From Sorangium aterium (GTDB lineage: Bacteria; Myxococcota_A; Polyangia; Polyangiales; Polyangiaceae): a stretch of 64,000 nucleotides of DNA. The notes below the pieces were generated by a model, which was not told where the DNA came from, did no database searches, and saw only the letters and a list, made by a program, of their open reading frames with translations. The position numbers and the translations under genes are program-made. The stretch spans positions 682,001 to 746,000 of the forward strand of contig NZ_JAQNDK010000005.1 in the NCBI RefSeq assembly GCF_028368935.1, written 5' to 3'. This document shows, piece by piece, positions 36,411-44,909 of the stretch (positions are counted from its first letter, which is position 1; every line of letters begins with the position of its first letter).

Positions 36411-37238
36411 ATGAAAGCCCTCCGACTCGTCGCGCTCGATCTCGACGGCACGCTGCTTCGGACGGATGGCTCGATCTCCGCGCGGACGCGCAGCGCCCTC
36501 GCGATGGCCGAGGCGGCAGGTCTGACGCTCATGTCGGTGACCGCGCGGCCGCCCCGGCGCGTTCGACAGGTCGCGGCTCAGACCGGCCTGCGCGGTACGG
36601 CCATCTGCAGCAACGGTGGGCTCGTCTATGACGTGACCAACGACGCCGTGCTGCGGCAGAACCTGCTGTCGGCTGCCTCCGCGTCGGTGCTCATCGAGAG
36701 CCTGCGCGCCGCTGTACCCGGCGTCGCCTTCGCCGTCGAGGCGGGGATCCAGTACGGGTGCGAGCACGGCTATGTGATCCCCGGCGAACATCCGAACGAT
36801 CGCGACGACCCGCGGATGCGGCGGGACGATGCGGTCGCGCTGTGCAGGGCAGGTGTCACCAAGCTGATCGTCCAGCACGCCGGCTGGCCGCTCGAGGAGC
36901 TGCTGGAAATCACGCGCGCCCACGCGGGCGCGCTCGCGAGCGTCACGCACTCGGGCTCGAACTTCGTCGAGGTCGCCGCGGCTGGCGTCACCAAGGCGCT
37001 TGCGCTCGAGGCGTACTGCGCCGAGCACGGCATCGCGGCGACGCAGGTGATCGCGTTCGGCGACATGCCCAACGACCTGCCGATGCTCGGCTGGGCAGGG
37101 CGCGGCGTCGCCGTGGCCAACGCCCATCCCGACGTGCTCGCCGCCGCCGACGAGGTCACGAGCGCCAACGATCACGACGGCGTCGCCCTCGTGCTCGAGC
37201 GGCTCGCGCACCTCGGCTTCGTTCCGAGCTGGTGTTGA
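36411..37238 (+). CDS. HAD-superfamily (Cof-type) phosphatase
   Basis: 275 aa. HAD motif I DLDGTLL with D10 and D12, motif II in VTARPPRR, and motif IV FGDMPNDLPML near the end, followed by AVANAHPDVLAAADEVT as in Cof/YidA sugar phosphatases. It probably dephosphorylates small sugar or nucleotide phosphates in the cytoplasm; the exact substrate is unknown. ATG 36411 is chosen over the weaker in-frame start at 36387. A nearly perfect tandem 37-base duplication starts in its stop codon. Confidence 0.9.
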   Translation: MKALRLVALDLDGTLLRTDGSISARTRSALAMAEAAGLTLMSVTARPPRRVRQVAAQTGLRGTAICSNGGLVYDVTNDAVLRQNLLSAASASVLIESLRAAVPGVAFAVEAGIQYGCEHGYVIPGEHPNDRDDPRMRRDDAVALCRAGVTKLIVQHAGWPLEELLEITRAHAGALASVTHSGSNFVEVAAAGVTKALALEAYCAEHGIAATQVIAFGDMPNDLPMLGWAGRGVAVANAHPDVLAAADEVTSANDHDGVALVLERLAHLGFVPSWC

Positions 37239-37310
37239 GCGCACCTCGGCCTCGCTACCTCGAGGCGGCATCAGAGCGCACCTCGGCCTCGCCACCTCGA
37301 GGCGGCATCA
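37237..37310. repeat. Perfect-length tandem duplication, 2 x 37 bases
   Basis: Two adjacent 37-base units (37237-37273 and 37274-37310) beginning gagcgcacctcggcctcg differ at a single base. It begins inside the stop codon of the HAD gene. It looks like recent slippage or unequal exchange. Confidence 0.9.
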
Positions 37311-37429
37311 CGACCAGATCCCCGATGAGCTCGCTCGTGTAGCGCCGGTCCACGCGACGGCGGTCGCGTTCGACGGCAAGGTCGTGCGGGCGCGCGCGGC
37401 CCCGGAGGGTATCCTGAGGAGCACGCCCG

Positions 37430-38821
37430 ATGCCTCGCCACGCCCCTTGCCCCCGCCGCCTCGCCGTCCCGCGCCGCGCGCTGCTCGAGGCCGCTGCAGG
37501 CGCGGCGCTCGCCGGCGTCCTCGGCCTGCCGGCGCGCGTGCTCGCCGCGCAGGGCAAGGCCGCGGAGGACGAGTTCTTCCTCTTCATCCACGCGTCCGGC
37601 GGCTGGGACGTGACGCTCTGGGCCGATCCTCGGAACGAGGCCAGGGGCCTCGTGAGCCCGGCGACGACCGACAACACCGACACCGCAGGGCTCCGCCTCT
37701 GGGTCGACGCGCCCGCGGCCGGCGGCGCGAAGAGCTTCGCGCCGATCACGCCCAAGGGATCGAGCCTCGTGTTCGGCCCGGGCATCGGCGCCCTCGCGGA
37801 CATGCACGACCGGCTGTGCATCCTCAACGGCCTGGCGATGAACACCGTGAGCCACCCCGACGGCACGGCCTTCTCGACCACGGGACGACACCTCAGCGGC
37901 GGTCGCACCGTGGCCTCCAGCGTCGACGCGATCTGCGGGAGCGAGCTCGGCGCGAGCCAGACCTTCCCCGTCGTCTCGGTCCAGTTCCCCTCCGCGTTCG
38001 TCGGCGACCGCCTCGATCGGCGCGCCGTCCCGCTCATGGTCGGGGAGATCGGCACCCTGAGCCGCTCGCTGTTCCGCGCGCGCCACTACGACACCGACGA
38101 GGACCGCGCCGCGGTGACAGCGCTCCTCTCCGAGGAAGCCAGCTCCCTCGCCGCGCGATCCAGCCACACCGACGCCCTGCACAGCTTCGCCATCCAGGCG
38201 GAAGGCCTCGGTAAGATGCTGAGCGCAGGCCTCCAGGAGGTGTTCTCCAGGGGCAAGCTCATCCAGGCGCACCCGGAGTTCAACCACGCGGCCCGCTTTG
38301 CCAGGCAAGCGGCCGTCAACGCCGCGTTCGCGATCGAGGCCATGCGGCGGAACGTGGTCCGCTGCGTGAGCTTCTCGAGCAGCGGGTTCGACACGCACAC
38401 GAGCACCTACCGCCAGCACGCGGCCACCCAGCAGGAGCTCTTCGACCTGATCGCCGCGCTCCTCGGCTCGCTCGACAAGACCCCGCACCCGACCCGGGCC
38501 GGCAAGAAGCTCTCGGATCACACCCACATCCTCGTGACGAGCGACTTCTGCCGCACGCCCCAGCTCAACACGGCGATGGGCCGCGACCACTACCCCAACA
38601 ACTCCGCCATGGTGATCTCCCCGCGCTTCCGCGGGAGCTTCGCGTTCGGCAAGACCGACCCGGAGCAGCTCCTGCCGGTCCCGGCGAAGACGTTCCAGGG
38701 CGGGCCGCGGCCGATCGCCCCGCCGGATCTGCTCGCCACCTTCCTGTTCGCCTTCGGCATCTCCCCGCGCGAGCACCTGCGCGACGGCGAGGTGGTGCCG
38801 GAGCTGCTCCGGTCGCCGTGA
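37430..38821 (+). CDS. DUF1501-family exported protein
   Basis: 463 aa. A Tat-like N-terminus (VPRRALLEAAAGAALAGV) is followed by the DUF1501 domain, a sulfatase/phosphatase-like fold (HASGGWDVTLWADP, FGPGIGALADMHDRLCILNG, SSSGFDTHTSTYRQHA, VTSDFCRTPQLN, GRDHYPNN). In planctomycetes DUF1501 proteins pair with heme/DUF1549 proteins. Here the next gene, overlapping by 4 bases, is a heme lipoprotein, which repeats that pairing. The function is not established. Confidence 0.88.
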   Translation: MPRHAPCPRRLAVPRRALLEAAAGAALAGVLGLPARVLAAQGKAAEDEFFLFIHASGGWDVTLWADPRNEARGLVSPATTDNTDTAGLRLWVDAPAAGGAKSFAPITPKGSSLVFGPGIGALADMHDRLCILNGLAMNTVSHPDGTAFSTTGRHLSGGRTVASSVDAICGSELGASQTFPVVSVQFPSAFVGDRLDRRAVPLMVGEIGTLSRSLFRARHYDTDEDRAAVTALLSEEASSLAARSSHTDALHSFAIQAEGLGKMLSAGLQEVFSRGKLIQAHPEFNHAARFARQAAVNAAFAIEAMRRNVVRCVSFSSSGFDTHTSTYRQHAATQQELFDLIAALLGSLDKTPHPTRAGKKLSDHTHILVTSDFCRTPQLNTAMGRDHYPNNSAMVISPRFRGSFAFGKTDPEQLLPVPAKTFQGGPRPIAPPDLLATFLFAFGISPREHLRDGEVVPELLRSP

Positions 38822-40071
38822 CGCTCCTCCGCCGAGCGGCGTCCGCCGCCGCGCTGGCGCTCTCGTCGTCTGCGCTGGCGCTCTCGCGGTCTGCGCTGGC
38901 GCTCTCGTCGTCTGCGCTGGCGCTCTCGTCGTCTGCGCTGGCGCTCTCGCTCGCCGGATGCGCGGCGCAGGCCGCGGCGCCCCTCCCGCCGCTCGTCGTG
39001 CGCGAGGTCGCGTGGCCGTCCCCGGGGGAGCTCGGCCCGGTGCGCGCGGTCGCCGACGACGGGCGCCGCGTCGTGGTGTTCCACGACGGCGCCGCGGCCG
39101 TCTTCGTGAACGGCGCCCTCGCGAGGGTGGAGCGCGCGCCCCACCGCTGGGTGAGCGCCGCGGCCCTGCCCGCGCCCGACGGCTACGGCACGTGGATCGT
39201 CGGCGTCGACGCCGAGGGCCGGCTGCTCCGGCTCCCGGGCCAGGGGACCTTCGAGGCCGTCTCCGACCGCTACGGCCTCGAGCGCGCCGCGGTGCGGTCC
39301 GCGATCGGCCTCGGCGAGGGCGGCGCCACCTTCGCGCTGGACCGCGAGATCGCGGTGGCGGACGGCGAGACCGTCACGCGCTACGCGACGGGCCCGCTCG
39401 CGACGTTCGCGGCGGGGGCCGGGCGCGTGGCCTTCGCGGCCGGGGGCGACGGGCTCGGCGCCCTCGACGTCGCCACGAGGGCGCTGCGATCGTACCCGCT
39501 CCCGGCGGACGGCGCCGCGCCGCTCCTCGCCCTGACCGGCGCGGGCGCGCTGCTCGCGGCGACGCCCGAGGCGCTCTACGCGGAGGACGGCGCCGGCGTC
39601 CTGCGCCTCCGGTTCCGGGCGCGCGCCGCGCTCCACGGGCTCGCCGTCTCCGGCGACCGCGCGTGGTTCGCCGACGGCGACGAGCTCGGCGTGCTCGACA
39701 AGGCCGGCGCGCGCGAGACCCGCGGCGCGCGCCTCCCGCAGGGCGGCAGGCTCGTCGGCTCGCCGAGCGGCGACGTGTGGCTGCTCGCGTCGGGCGCCCT
39801 CCGGCGCTTCGCCGCAGAGGACGACGCCGGGCCCGCCTGGGGCGAGATCGCGCCCGTGTTCGCCCGCGCGTGTGCGCGCTGCCACCGCCCGCGCGGCGAG
39901 GGCGGCGTCGACCTCTCCACGCCCGCCGCGTGGGCTTCGCTCCGCGAGGCCATCGCGCGCCGGGTCGTCGACGAGCGGAATATGCCGCCCCCGGGAAACA
40001 CGCTGTCCGAGGCCGACCGCGCGCGGATCCGCGCCTTCGTCCGGCGCGCAGGGCCGCCCGCGCGGCCGTGA
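38818..40071 (+). CDS. Heme c-binding lipoprotein with beta-propeller-like body
   Basis: 417 aa. GTG 38818 overlaps the TGA of the DUF1501 gene (GTGA). The N-terminus is odd: ALALSSS is repeated about four times before the lipobox LAGC, making a much longer hydrophobic-like leader than normal. A body of short beta segments follows (VAVADGETVTRYATGPLATF, WFADGDELGVLDKAGARETR), and a C-terminal cytochrome-type motif CARCH with VVDERNMPPPGNTLSEADR (Met as likely distal ligand). It is probably an envelope electron carrier paired with DUF1501. Confidence 0.82.
   Translation: MTLLRRAASAAALALSSSALALSRSALALSSSALALSSSALALSLAGCAAQAAAPLPPLVVREVAWPSPGELGPVRAVADDGRRVVVFHDGAAAVFVNGALARVERAPHRWVSAAALPAPDGYGTWIVGVDAEGRLLRLPGQGTFEAVSDRYGLERAAVRSAIGLGEGGATFALDREIAVADGETVTRYATGPLATFAAGAGRVAFAAGGDGLGALDVATRALRSYPLPADGAAPLLALTGAGALLAATPEALYAEDGAGVLRLRFRARAALHGLAVSGDRAWFADGDELGVLDKAGARETRGARLPQGGRLVGSPSGDVWLLASGALRRFAAEDDAGPAWGEIAPVFARACARCHRPRGEGGVDLSTPAAWASLREAIARRVVDERNMPPPGNTLSEADRARIRAFVRRAGPPARP
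38851..38949 (+). repeat. 21-base tandem repeats encoding an extended signal peptide
   Basis: Four units of gcgctggcgctctcgtcgtc(t) (38851-38871, 38872-38892 with two changes, 38893-38913, 38914-38934) plus a partial fifth to 38949. In frame they code ALALSSS four times. The units are near-identical in DNA, so copy number may vary between strains. Confidence 0.9.
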
Positions 40072-40193
40072 TGCGGGCTCGCCGCCGGGGCCGCGATGCG
40101 CGCTCGCCCGCGCGTCCGTGAGGCGCGCTCGCCGCCGCCGCGCGCCCGTCTTGCGCTACCCTGGGGCACCATCGCGAAGAGGAGAGCTGCCTG

Positions 40194-41909
40194 ATGATGT
40201 CGTTCAGCCCGGATCCGCGCGTCGCAGAGCAGCAGATGCACGCCATCATCTACTACCTCACCGGGTTCGGGTACATCGACGGCGAGCTCGATCCGACCGA
40301 GAAGTCCTTCATTCGCGGCTACATCCACGACCTCGTGCGGCAGCGCGCGCGCGACGCCCTCGGCGGCGAGGGGCAGGAGAACCCGGACGTCGTCGGCCGG
40401 TGGACCAGCCACTTCCACGAGGTCTTCTCCGAGATCGACCACCAGATCCAGAGCCATTTCACCGAGAGCGTCGCCGAGGGAGAGGACCCGAAGGACTTCG
40501 TCCTCTCCAAGATCAAGCTCCGCTGCTTCGAGCTCCTCGACGGCTTCGACGACGACAACCGGAAGGCGCTGCTCGCGACCGTCGACGAGCTCATGCTCGC
40601 CGACGGCGTCGTCCACCCGAACGAGCAGCGTTTCCGCGACGAGCTGTCGTCGCTCCTGTCGGCGTCCCCGATCGAGATCGACGACGTGGACATCGAGACG
40701 ATCGAGCAGGGCGCGGTCGTGATCGATCCGGCCACGCGCAAGCAGGCGCGCGAGGTCGATCACCCGTTCTTCAAGGCGTTCGAGTGGGACTACGCGAGCG
40801 ATCCGGCCACGTTCGCGGAGCAGGCCAAGGTCGACATGGACCTGATGCGCAGGTTCGAGGCGAAGCTCGAGGAGCAGCGCGCGCGCGGCGCGGGCCGGCT
40901 CGACGGCGCGGCGGATTTCGCGGGCTTCGCCGGGCAGGCGCCCTTCCTCGACGGCCACGTCTACGTCGCCTCGCCCGATCCCGCCGAGGACGTCGAGCTC
41001 CTGGTCATCGGCGATCTGCACGGCTGTTACTCGTGCCTCAAGGGGGCGCTGATGCAGGCCGACTTCTTCGCCAAGGTGCAGGCCCACCGGGACGATCCCG
41101 CGCACAACCCGCGGATGATGCTGGTGTTCCTGGGCGACTACATCGATCGCGGCAGGTTCAGCTACAACGGCATCCTGCGCACGGTGATGCAGCTCTTCCT
41201 CGCCGCGCCCGACAGCGTCTTCGTGCTGCGCGGCAATCACGAGTACTACGTCGAGCTGAACGGCCGCGTCCTCGCGCCGGTGCGGCCCTCCGAGGCGATG
41301 AGCTCGCTCGCGGCCATCGCCCCGAACGAGGTGTTCGCCGCCTACATGCGCCTCTTCGAGGCGCTCCCCAACATGCTGGTCTTCGACCGGATCCTCTTCG
41401 TGCACGCGGGGATCCCGCGCGACGAGACCATCGCCGCCCGGTGGACGTCGGTGTCCTCGCTCAACGACCCGGAGATCCGGTTCCAGATGCTCTGGAGCGA
41501 CCCCAGCGAGGTCGACGCGATCCCCGCGGAGCTCCAGAGGTCCACGGCGCGCTTTCCCTTCGGCAAGCGGCAGTTCAAGAGCTTCATGCAGAAGCTCGGC
41601 TGTACCACGCTGATCCGCGGCCACGAGCGCGTCCCGGAGGGCTTCCGCGTCGTTCACGACGACCCCGACGGGGTGCTGCTGACCCTGTTCTCCGCGGGCG
41701 GGAAGACCAACGACGACCTGCCAGCGACCAGCAATTACCGCGAGGTCACGCCGATGGCCCTCACCATCCGGTACAAGGGCGGGGTCAGCCAGCTGACGCC
41801 GTTCGCGATCGAGTACGAGCGGTACAACGATCCCAAGTACAACGCGTTCTTCCGCGAGCAGCTGCCGCCGCTCGATATCACCGCCGATCTGGACAACCCC
41901 CGGCCCTGA
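40194..41909 (+). CDS. PPP-family metallophosphatase with TerB-like N-terminal domain
   Basis: 571 aa. Residues about 1-160 are helical and TerB-like (YYLTGFGYIDGELDPTEKSF, then VDELMLADGVVHPNEQRFRD, repeated acidic helices that may bind metal). Residues about 245-565 are a PPP-type Ser/Thr phosphatase: GDLHG at 273-277, GDYIDRG at 314-320, GNHE at 347-350, VHAGIP and RGHE. It is a likely protein phosphatase reversing Ser/Thr kinase signalling. ATG 40194 has GAGGAGAG upstream. It is not clearly linked to its neighbours. Confidence 0.88.
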   Translation: MMSFSPDPRVAEQQMHAIIYYLTGFGYIDGELDPTEKSFIRGYIHDLVRQRARDALGGEGQENPDVVGRWTSHFHEVFSEIDHQIQSHFTESVAEGEDPKDFVLSKIKLRCFELLDGFDDDNRKALLATVDELMLADGVVHPNEQRFRDELSSLLSASPIEIDDVDIETIEQGAVVIDPATRKQAREVDHPFFKAFEWDYASDPATFAEQAKVDMDLMRRFEAKLEEQRARGAGRLDGAADFAGFAGQAPFLDGHVYVASPDPAEDVELLVIGDLHGCYSCLKGALMQADFFAKVQAHRDDPAHNPRMMLVFLGDYIDRGRFSYNGILRTVMQLFLAAPDSVFVLRGNHEYYVELNGRVLAPVRPSEAMSSLAAIAPNEVFAAYMRLFEALPNMLVFDRILFVHAGIPRDETIAARWTSVSSLNDPEIRFQMLWSDPSEVDAIPAELQRSTARFPFGKRQFKSFMQKLGCTTLIRGHERVPEGFRVVHDDPDGVLLTLFSAGGKTNDDLPATSNYREVTPMALTIRYKGGVSQLTPFAIEYERYNDPKYNAFFREQLPPLDITADLDNPRP

Positions 41910-41966
41910 TCGGCTGCGAGGCGGGATGACGTCTCCCACGCTTCGCGCGCGAGGCGGCGGGCGTCG

Positions 41967-42008
41967 CCCTCGACGACGACGTCATGATGTGCCGCGCCGC
42001 TTGGCACA
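41967..42008 (+). promoter_or_regulatory. Conserved 42-base block upstream of Kunitz gene 1
   Basis: 39 of 42 bases match the block at 46586-46627, and both lie about 89 bases before the start codons of paralogous Kunitz lipoprotein genes. It contains TGTGCC-N9-GGCACA (41988-42008), an inverted repeat of operator size. The block is probably a shared promoter or regulatory site (inference). Confidence 0.55.
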
Positions 42009-42097
42009 CCGCGCCCTGCAGCCCCCTCGATTCCGCGGGCGTTTCGCAGATCCATCGACCGGACGTCGTGGGCACACCGGTTGCCACATGCTGCGGC

Positions 42098-43030
42098 ATG
42101 CTCCGCGGCTTACCCCTGGGTCTTGGTTTGCTTACCTCCCTTCTGCTTGTCGCGGGCTGCTCCGGGACGGTGAACCACACAGGTACCGGCGGCGGGGATC
42201 CGGGTGGCGCCGGCTCGGTCGCGGGGACCGGCGACTCCGGCTCGGTCGCGGGCACGGGCGGCTCCGGCTCGGGGACGGGGACCGGCTCGGGGACGGGGAC
42301 CGGAGGCGCGGGGACCGGAGGCGCGGGGATTGCCGGAGCGGGAGGCGCCGGCGGGGGATTGCCCGCGCGATGCACGCTGCCGCAGGATATCGGGCCCTGC
42401 GATGGCGCGATCCCGCGCTACTGGCACGATCCGCGAACAGGCGTGTGCGTCCCTTTCTCTTATGGCGGCTGCGAGGGCAACGAGAATCGCTTCGAGTCGC
42501 TCGAGCAGTGCCAGGAGGCCTGTCAGGGCGGCGTTCCTGACATGGATGCGTGCGAGGCGCTGGGCGATTGCATCCTCGCATCGCCGGGCTGCTGCGGCGC
42601 CTGCGATCCCGTCGATGCCCGCGCGTTCGTCGCGCTCAACCGGGCGAGCGTGCACGACTACCAGATGGCCACCGGGTGCGAGGGGGTGGCGTGCGCGCCG
42701 TGCCCGGATGTCGACGAATCCGAGCGCAGCTCTCAGTACTTCGCCGCCACGTGCGAGGCCGGGCGCTGCGTCGTCGTCGACGTGCGCGAGTCGCCGCTGA
42801 CAGAATGCGCGATCGCGTCGGACTGCGTCCTGCGCGACGGCCTCGACTGCTGCGAGGGGTGCGACGGGAGAGGCATCGTCGCCCTCAACAAGAGCGCGGA
42901 TCTCCAAGGCATGATCTGTCCCGGCAACCTCGGCGCCGCGTGCAATCCGTGCGCGCCCGTGTACCCGCCCGGGATGACGGCGGTCTGCTCGTCGGGCAGG
43001 TGTCAACCGCAGATGCCCGCCACACCTTGA
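42098..43030 (+). CDS. Lipoprotein with Kunitz/BPTI domain (copy 1)
   Basis: 310 aa. Signal plus lipobox VAGC (C21), a Gly/Thr/Ser spacer (25-88), then a complete Kunitz domain: C92, C101, C117, C125, C138 and C142 have exactly the BPTI spacing (8, 15, 7, 12, 3), with the YGGC core. The P1 residue next to C2 is D102, not Lys/Arg. A second Cys-rich region (about 150-300) shows an internal duplication (DCILASPGCCGAC and DCVLRDGLDCCEGC). The protein is probably lipid-anchored and exported; inhibition of a protease is possible but not shown. A paralogue lies at 46716-47546. Confidence 0.85.
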   Translation: MLRGLPLGLGLLTSLLLVAGCSGTVNHTGTGGGDPGGAGSVAGTGDSGSVAGTGGSGSGTGTGSGTGTGGAGTGGAGIAGAGGAGGGLPARCTLPQDIGPCDGAIPRYWHDPRTGVCVPFSYGGCEGNENRFESLEQCQEACQGGVPDMDACEALGDCILASPGCCGACDPVDARAFVALNRASVHDYQMATGCEGVACAPCPDVDESERSSQYFAATCEAGRCVVVDVRESPLTECAIASDCVLRDGLDCCEGCDGRGIVALNKSADLQGMICPGNLGAACNPCAPVYPPGMTAVCSSGRCQPQMPATP

Positions 43031-43089
43031 GCGAGAAGCGCGCCCGGCGTGCGCCGCCGTCGGCCCCAACCAGGGGCAGTTCGTGCAGG

Positions 43090-44289
43090 ATGGGGGCGAA
43101 GGAGCCCGGCGCCACCGTCGCTCTCGATCCGCGAGACGTGATGGGCCCGCTCGACCCCCACCGGCGGGACTTCCTCGCTGCCGCCAAGGCCATCCTCCTC
43201 CTCGCCGCGCCCGCGTTCGTCGCGGCGGCGGGGGATGCCCGTGCCGACATCGCGGTGAGCGCGGGCGGCGTCGAGCTCGACTGGATCGCGCCCGGAGAAT
43301 GCGCGGATCGAGGGCGCGTGCTGGCCGAGATCGAGCAGCGCCTCGGGCGGTCGTCCGCGGCGAACGGCGAGCCGTCGCTGAAGGCGCGCGCGGTGGTGTC
43401 CCGGAACGAGCGCGGGTCGTGGGACCTCCGCCTCACGACGACGCTCGGCGAGACGACACACTCGCGCGAGCTCCACGGCGAGACCTGCGCCGAACTCGCC
43501 GACGCGGCGGCGCTGATCATCGCGCTCGCCATCGATCCCGACGCAGCCAGCCGCAGCACCCCGACGGCGGATCCGGACACTGGCGCGGGGCCAGGCGAAC
43601 TCTCCGGCGCGGATCCAGGCGCCGGCGCGGATCCGGGCGCCAGCGCGGATCCAGGCGCCGGCGCGGATCCAGAGGTGGACGCTGCTCCGGATGCGCCCAC
43701 CGCCGCCGATGCGCCGCCCGCGGTCTCGTCCCCGCCGGGGGCCAGCGCGGCCCCGGCGCAGCACCCGTCGCGTCCCCTCGAGCTGCGCGGCACGCTCAGG
43801 GCCTCCGGCGTCCTCGACACCGCCTCGCTCCCGGCGGTCGCCCCGGGCGCCGCCATCGCCGCAGGCGTGCTGATCGGAGCCGTCCGCGCCGAGCTGTCCG
43901 GTACGTACTTCGGCGCGCAGCAAGCGTTCGTCGAGCGGACGACGATGGGCGGCGACGTCCAGCTGATCACCGGCGGGCTGCGCCTTTGTTATGCCATGCG
44001 CTATCGCGCGTTCGAGCTCGGGCCCTGCGCCGGCATCGAGGTCGGCGTCATGAGCGCGGCCAGCTTCGGCGCGGCGTCGCCCGGCTCGAACCGGGCGCTC
44101 TGGGTCGCGCCGCACCCCGGAGCGCTCGCGAGCTTCGCCCTTTCGGACCAGATCCGCGTCCCGCTCGCGATCGACGTCCCGTTCCCGGTGACGCGGGATC
44201 GGTTCGTGCTCGTCGGCATCGGCGCGGTCCACCGGAGCGCCGCCGCCACGCTCCGCGCCTCGCTGGGGGTCGAGGTGCGATTTCCGTGA
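43090..44289 (+). CDS. Putative outer-membrane beta-barrel protein upstream of ECF sigma gene
   Basis: 399 aa from ATG 43090 (ATG 43141 is an alternative). A hydrophobic leader (AILLLAAPAFVAAAGDARA) precedes a globular domain (about 55-150), a low-complexity linker of ADPGAG-type units (43609-43680 is an 18-base tandem repeat), and a C-terminal region (about 230-399) with alternating hydrophobic strands as in small outer-membrane barrels. Its stop overlaps the GTG of the sigma gene, so they are co-expressed. No named family recognised. Confidence 0.7.
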   Translation: MGAKEPGATVALDPRDVMGPLDPHRRDFLAAAKAILLLAAPAFVAAAGDARADIAVSAGGVELDWIAPGECADRGRVLAEIEQRLGRSSAANGEPSLKARAVVSRNERGSWDLRLTTTLGETTHSRELHGETCAELADAAALIIALAIDPDAASRSTPTADPDTGAGPGELSGADPGAGADPGASADPGAGADPEVDAAPDAPTAADAPPAVSSPPGASAAPAQHPSRPLELRGTLRASGVLDTASLPAVAPGAAIAAGVLIGAVRAELSGTYFGAQQAFVERTTMGGDVQLITGGLRLCYAMRYRAFELGPCAGIEVGVMSAASFGAASPGSNRALWVAPHPGALASFALSDQIRVPLAIDVPFPVTRDRFVLVGIGAVHRSAAATLRASLGVEVRFP

Positions 44290-44909
44290 CGGATCCAGAC
44301 GGCGCCGGCCATGTACTTCGCGTGACGAGGACGTCCCCCGCGTCGGCGCTTCCCTTCGCGGGGTCCGTGTTCGATCCGCACCCTGGCGTCCACGACGCGC
44401 CCGTCTCTCTCGATTTCGACGCGCTCTACGACGAGCAAGCCGACTTCGTCTGGCGAAACCTGCGCCGGCTCGGCGTCAGCGAGGCGAGCCTGGACGACGC
44501 CTTCCAGGACGTCTTCGTCGTGGTCCACCGGCGGCTCGGCGAGTTCGAGCCGCGGTCGAGCGTGAAGGCGTGGCTGTTCGCGATCCTCTGCCGGGTGGCG
44601 CGCGATCACCGGCGCCTCGTCCGGCGCAAGGGAGGGCTCGAGGAGCTGCCGGGCGGCGTGGCGGACCGCGCGCCGGGGCCGGCGGAGCGGCTCGAGCAGG
44701 TCGAGGCCCTGAAGCTCGTCGACGCGCTCCTCTCGGCGCTCGACGACGACAAGCGCGCGGTGCTCGTGATGGCGGAGATCGAGGAGATGAGCGCGCCGGA
44801 GATCGCCGCGGCGCTCGACGTGAAGCTGAACACGGTCTACTCGCGGCTGCGCGCAGCGCGCCGCGAGTTCGAGCTGGCGCTGGCGAGGAGCGGGGGCGGG
44901 TGGCCATGA
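44286..44909 (+). CDS. ECF-family RNA polymerase sigma factor
   Basis: 207 aa. Region 2: LYDEQADFVWRNLRRLG, then SLDDAFQDVFVVVHRRL and SVKAWLFAILCRVARDHRR. Region 4: DDDKRAVLVMAEIEEMSAPE and ALDVKLNTVYSRLRAARREF, the helix-turn-helix. It starts with GTG overlapping the upstream stop (GTGA), and its own TGA overlaps the next ATG (ATGA), so three genes are translationally linked. It probably directs envelope-stress or differentiation genes; the trigger is unknown. GTG codons further in could give a shorter protein. Confidence 0.9.
   Translation: MTDPDGAGHVLRVTRTSPASALPFAGSVFDPHPGVHDAPVSLDFDALYDEQADFVWRNLRRLGVSEASLDDAFQDVFVVVHRRLGEFEPRSSVKAWLFAILCRVARDHRRLVRRKGGLEELPGGVADRAPGPAERLEQVEALKLVDALLSALDDDKRAVLVMAEIEEMSAPEIAAALDVKLNTVYSRLRAARREFELALARSGGGWP

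Noticed and set aside
41988-42030. Sigma-54 promoter at TGGCAC before Kunitz gene 1
   Set aside because: The -12 element does not fit and the match fails in the second copy at 46607-46640; the inverted repeat is the better reading.
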